Of a stretch of 64,000 bases of DNA, positions 61,760-64,000 are shown piece by piece. Source of the DNA: Allosphingosinicella indica (GTDB taxonomy: Bacteria; Pseudomonadota; Alphaproteobacteria; Sphingomonadales; Sphingomonadaceae); contig NZ_LT840185.1 of assembly GCF_900177405.1 (NCBI RefSeq), positions 2,409,501 to 2,473,500 of the forward strand, in the 5' to 3' direction. Position numbers and translations under genes: made by a program. Positions within the stretch are counted from its first letter, which is position 1; each line of letters begins with the position of its first letter. The notes beneath the pieces were generated by a model. The model searched no databases. It was not told the DNA's origin and saw only the letters and a program-made list of their open reading frames with translations.

Positions 61760-62358
61760 AAGACGGCGATCAGGCCGCCAATTTCCTCTGGTTGCTTGCC
61801 GCGATCGTGCTGGTCGGCAGCAGCCTTTTCAGCCGCAGATTACCGTTCGGCAGCGTGCTTAAGATGCTGCTGAGTTGGGTGCTGATCTTCGGTGCGGCAT
61901 TTATCATCTTCACGATGAAGGACGATTTCGCCGATCTCGGCCGGCGGCTGCTCACCGATGTCCGCGGCGATGCGACGCCCGTCGCCGGCGCGGGACAGGA
62001 AATCCGCATCCGCCAAGCGCTTGACGGTCATTTCTGGGTCGATGGCACGCTCAACGGACAGAAGGTGCGCTTCCTGGTCGACAGCGGCGCGACCACAACG
62101 AGCATCTCGACCGAAACGGCCAAGCGTGCCGGCGTCAGCGCGCGCGGCGGATTGCCTGCATTGGTGCAGACCGCCAACGGCATCGTGACCGTGCAGCGTG
62201 GCCGCGCGGAAAGCCTCGTCGTCGGCGACATCCGGCGCGAAAACCTCGCAGTGCACATGTCGGACGCGTTCGGCGACATGAACGTCTTGGGCATGAACTT
62301 CCTGTCGTCGCTGTCGGGATGGGGCGTCGAGGGACGCTGGCTCATCCTCAAGCCATGA
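61756..62358 (+). CDS. Membrane-anchored retropepsin-like aspartic protease (TIGR02281 type)
   Basis: 200 residues. Two N-terminal membrane helices (about 9-26 and 35-54) are followed by a single retropepsin domain: FLVDSGATTTSIS holds the catalytic Asp, and MNVLGMNFLSSL is the typical end. Clan AA enzymes need to dimerise because each chain gives one Asp. The target is unknown. The start overlaps the MBL gene. mazG follows after an AT-rich stretch. Confidence 0.9.
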   Translation: MKDGDQAANFLWLLAAIVLVGSSLFSRRLPFGSVLKMLLSWVLIFGAAFIIFTMKDDFADLGRRLLTDVRGDATPVAGAGQEIRIRQALDGHFWVDGTLNGQKVRFLVDSGATTTSISTETAKRAGVSARGGLPALVQTANGIVTVQRGRAESLVVGDIRRENLAVHMSDAFGDMNVLGMNFLSSLSGWGVEGRWLILKP

Positions 62359-62384
62359 AGCGCCCCATCAATCCGTCACAACTT

Positions 62385-62395
62385 TACATAATGTA
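62385..62395. other. AT-rich palindrome upstream of mazG
   Basis: TACAT-A-ATGTA lies in the only strikingly AT-rich stretch of the window (about 62379-62412). It may carry the mazG promoter (TATATTA, or CTTATA at 62406-62411), but I cannot align a convincing -35/-10 pair. Confidence 0.3.
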
Positions 62396-62412
62396 TATTA
62401 TCGGACTTATAG

Positions 62413-63177
62413 ATGCGTGACCCGGAGCAGCCCCCGGTTGGCCGGGGCATCGATCGATTGGCGGCGATCATGGCACGGCTCCGCGATCCCGATGGCGGCT
62501 GCCCGTGGGACATCGAACAGGATTTCGCGAGCATTGCGCCTTACACGATTGAGGAAGCCTATGAGGTCGCCGACGCCATCGCGCGCGGCGATATGGCGGA
62601 TCTCAAGGATGAGCTCGGCGATCTCCAGCTCCAGGTCGTCTATCATGCGCAGATTGCGGCCGAGCGCGGCGCGTTCACGCTTGATGACGTCATGGCGGCG
62701 ATTTCCGACAAGATGGTCCGCCGCCATCCGCACGTCTTCGGCGATGCGCCGTCGCCCGGCTGGGAAGCGCTCAAGGCCGCAGAGCGCGGCACGCGTGACG
62801 ACACGAGCGCGCTGGCCGGCGTCGCCCTGGCGCTGCCGGCGCTCAAACGTGCGGAGAAGCTCCAGAAGCGCGCCGCCCGCGTCGGCTTCGACTGGCCCGA
62901 TGCCGACGGCCCGCGCGCCAAGATCGCCGAGGAAATGGACGAGATCGACCGCGCCGCAAGCGACGACGAGCGCGCTGCCGAGCTCGGCGACCTTCTTTTC
63001 TCGGTCGTCAACTTCGCACGCCATCTGAACATCGATCCAGAAGCCGCGCTGCGCGGCGCCGCGGAACGGTTCGAGACGCGGTTCCGCAAGGTCGAACAGC
63101 TTGCCGGCGCGCCGCTCTCGGACATGGCGATCGAGGCGATGGAAGCGCTCTGGCAGCAGGCGAAACGCGAAACCTAG
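62413..63177 (+). CDS. mazG: Nucleoside triphosphate pyrophosphohydrolase MazG
   Basis: 254 residues with two MazG repeats. It hydrolyses (d)NTPs to monophosphates and pyrophosphate and can lower ppGpp indirectly. The first repeat has RLRDPDGGCPWDIEQ and TIEEAYEVADAI with metal-binding Glu residues; the second has KIAEEMDEIDRA and ELGDLLFSVVNFAR. Full length. There is no clear RBS before ATG 62413. It converges on hflX with a stop overlap (CTAG region 63174-63177). Confidence 0.95.
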   Translation: MRDPEQPPVGRGIDRLAAIMARLRDPDGGCPWDIEQDFASIAPYTIEEAYEVADAIARGDMADLKDELGDLQLQVVYHAQIAAERGAFTLDDVMAAISDKMVRRHPHVFGDAPSPGWEALKAAERGTRDDTSALAGVALALPALKRAEKLQKRAARVGFDWPDADGPRAKIAEEMDEIDRAASDDERAAELGDLLFSVVNFARHLNIDPEAALRGAAERFETRFRKVEQLAGAPLSDMAIEAMEALWQQAKRET

Positions 63178-64000
63178 AGGAAATGCTTGGTGAACCGCTC
63201 CCACGCGGGATCGGAGAGCCGCACCTCATAGTCCGCCTCAAGCCCTTCGGGCGTCACGCGCAGCACCTCGCCATTGGCATGTAACCAGGCGATCGCCTCG
63301 CCCGCATCGGCCGGTAGCCGAATGGCGCGGAGCCGGTTGCCCTCGCCAAGCTGCGTCGAGATCCGGCGGACGAGATCCTCGACCCCTTCTCCGCTGAGCG
63401 CGGAGAGCAGAACGACATCCTCGCGCCGTGCCGCTTCCGCCGCAGCATGTTCGGCGTCTTCCGGCGCTAGCGCATCGCGCTTGTTCCACGCTTCGATCCG
63501 GGGTGTGCCCCCTTCCCCCGCCACAACGCCGATGTCGCTCAGCACCTGCTCGACGTCCTGGCGCTGCGCGTCGCTGTCGGGATGGGCGATGTCGCGGACG
63601 TGGACGATGAGATCGGCCGAGGTCACTTCCTCGAGCGTGGCGCGAAAGGCTGCGACGAGCTGGGTCGGGAGATCGGAGATGAACCCCACCGTGTCCGACA
63701 GGATCGCCTTGTCGAAGCCCGGCAATGCAAACTCGCGCATCGTCGGGTCGAGCGTCGCAAACAGCAGATCTTCGGCCATCACCGAAGCGCGCGTCAGTCG
63801 ATTGAAAAGCGTGGACTTTCCGGCGTTGGTATAGCCGACGAGCGCGACCACCGGCCACGGCGCCTTTTGCCGCCGCGCGCGGTGCAGCGATCGCGTCCGC
63901 GTAACTTGCTCGAGCTCGCGCCGGATCTTCGCCATCCGGTCGCGGATCATCCGCCTGTCAGCCTCGATCTGCGTTTCGCCCGGGCCGCCGAGGAAACCGA
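63174..64000 (-). CDS. hflX: GTPase HflX, C-terminal part (5' end outside window)
   Basis: The frame stays open to the window edge, so the N-terminal domain is missing. 275 residues are visible: GFLGGPGETQIEADRR (end of the HflX-specific region), the helical linker, P loop GYTNAGKSTLF, switch I region with DLLFATLDPT, LSDTVGFI and NKRD. HflX splits stalled ribosomes, mainly in stress. The C-terminal small domain ends RLSDPAWERFTKHFL. hflX usually follows hfq in alphaproteobacteria; that side is outside. Confidence 0.95.
   Translation of the reverse strand, partial: GFLGGPGETQIEADRRMIRDRMAKIRRELEQVTRTRSLHRARRQKAPWPVVALVGYTNAGKSTLFNRLTRASVMAEDLLFATLDPTMREFALPGFDKAILSDTVGFISDLPTQLVAAFRATLEEVTSADLIVHVRDIAHPDSDAQRQDVEQVLSDIGVVAGEGGTPRIEAWNKRDALAPEDAEHAAAEAARREDVVLLSALSGEGVEDLVRRISTQLGEGNRLRAIRLPADAGEAIAWLHANGEVLRVTPEGLEADYEVRLSDPAWERFTKHFL

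Overview
The window reads as chromosomal core genome of a high-GC alphaproteobacterium, most likely Sphingomonadales (Sphingomonas-like). The reasons are the rpsB-tsf-pyrH-frr-uppS-cdsA-dxr-rseP-bamA-skp-fabZ order without any lpxD/lpxA/lpxB, the tsaE-amgK-murU-addB cluster, EcfG-type stress promoters, and intergenic palindromes of the sphingomonad type. I see no prophage, insertion sequence, CRISPR array or integrated island. Genes are tightly packed, and many start codons overlap the previous stop (ATGA, GTGA, TTGA, TGATG).

Layout. 1-5.7 kb: end of a sensor kinase gene, then tsaE, amgK and murU (peptidoglycan sugar recycling) and addB, with no addA behind it. 5.7-13.7 kb: an S9 peptidase paired with a circularly permuted D-amino-acid-oxidase-like flavoprotein, a three-gene two-component cluster (CHASE3 kinase, single receiver, receiver-HRXXN kinase), and a second, convergent S9 peptidase. 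13.8-21.7 kb: wrbA, recA, an MFS exporter, an arginase-family hydrolase, a GST and two divergent DAACS symporters. 21.8-30.5 kb: an EF-G-like GTPase, a small secreted protein behind a perfect EcfG promoter, alaS, a CPA2 antiporter, a DUF2945 protein and a flavin monooxygenase. 30.5-33.4 kb: icd, psd, pssA. 33.8-44.8 kb: the translation / isoprenoid / outer-membrane-assembly supercluster. 44.7-49.3 kb: btuB-btuF-btuC-btuD for vitamin B12 uptake, controlled by a cobalamin riboswitch. 49.4-54.5 kb: rpmE, a GNAT protein, a YeaQ-family stress protein, a glutaryl-CoA dehydrogenase / CoA-transferase pair and a secreted HExxH protein. 54.6-64 kb: tRNA-Ser(UGA), two cell-wall enzymes (MltB-like, DacC-like), then tmk-holB-metG-tatD-MBL-retropepsin, mazG and the 3' part of hflX.

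Regulation visible in the sequence. Eight genes carry a TTGnnn - exactly 15 nt - nnTAnr promoter resembling the Caulobacter housekeeping consensus. At addB, alaS and psd this promoter lies only 8-9 nt before the start codon; addB and alaS have no Shine-Dalgarno sequence, which suggests leaderless mRNAs. Two EcfG-type (GGAAC-N17-CGTT/C) promoters mark general-stress genes. The btu riboswitch ends in a hairpin that buries the btuB ribosome-binding site.

All calls come from reading the sequence and from recalled family motifs; no database search or structure prediction was run.
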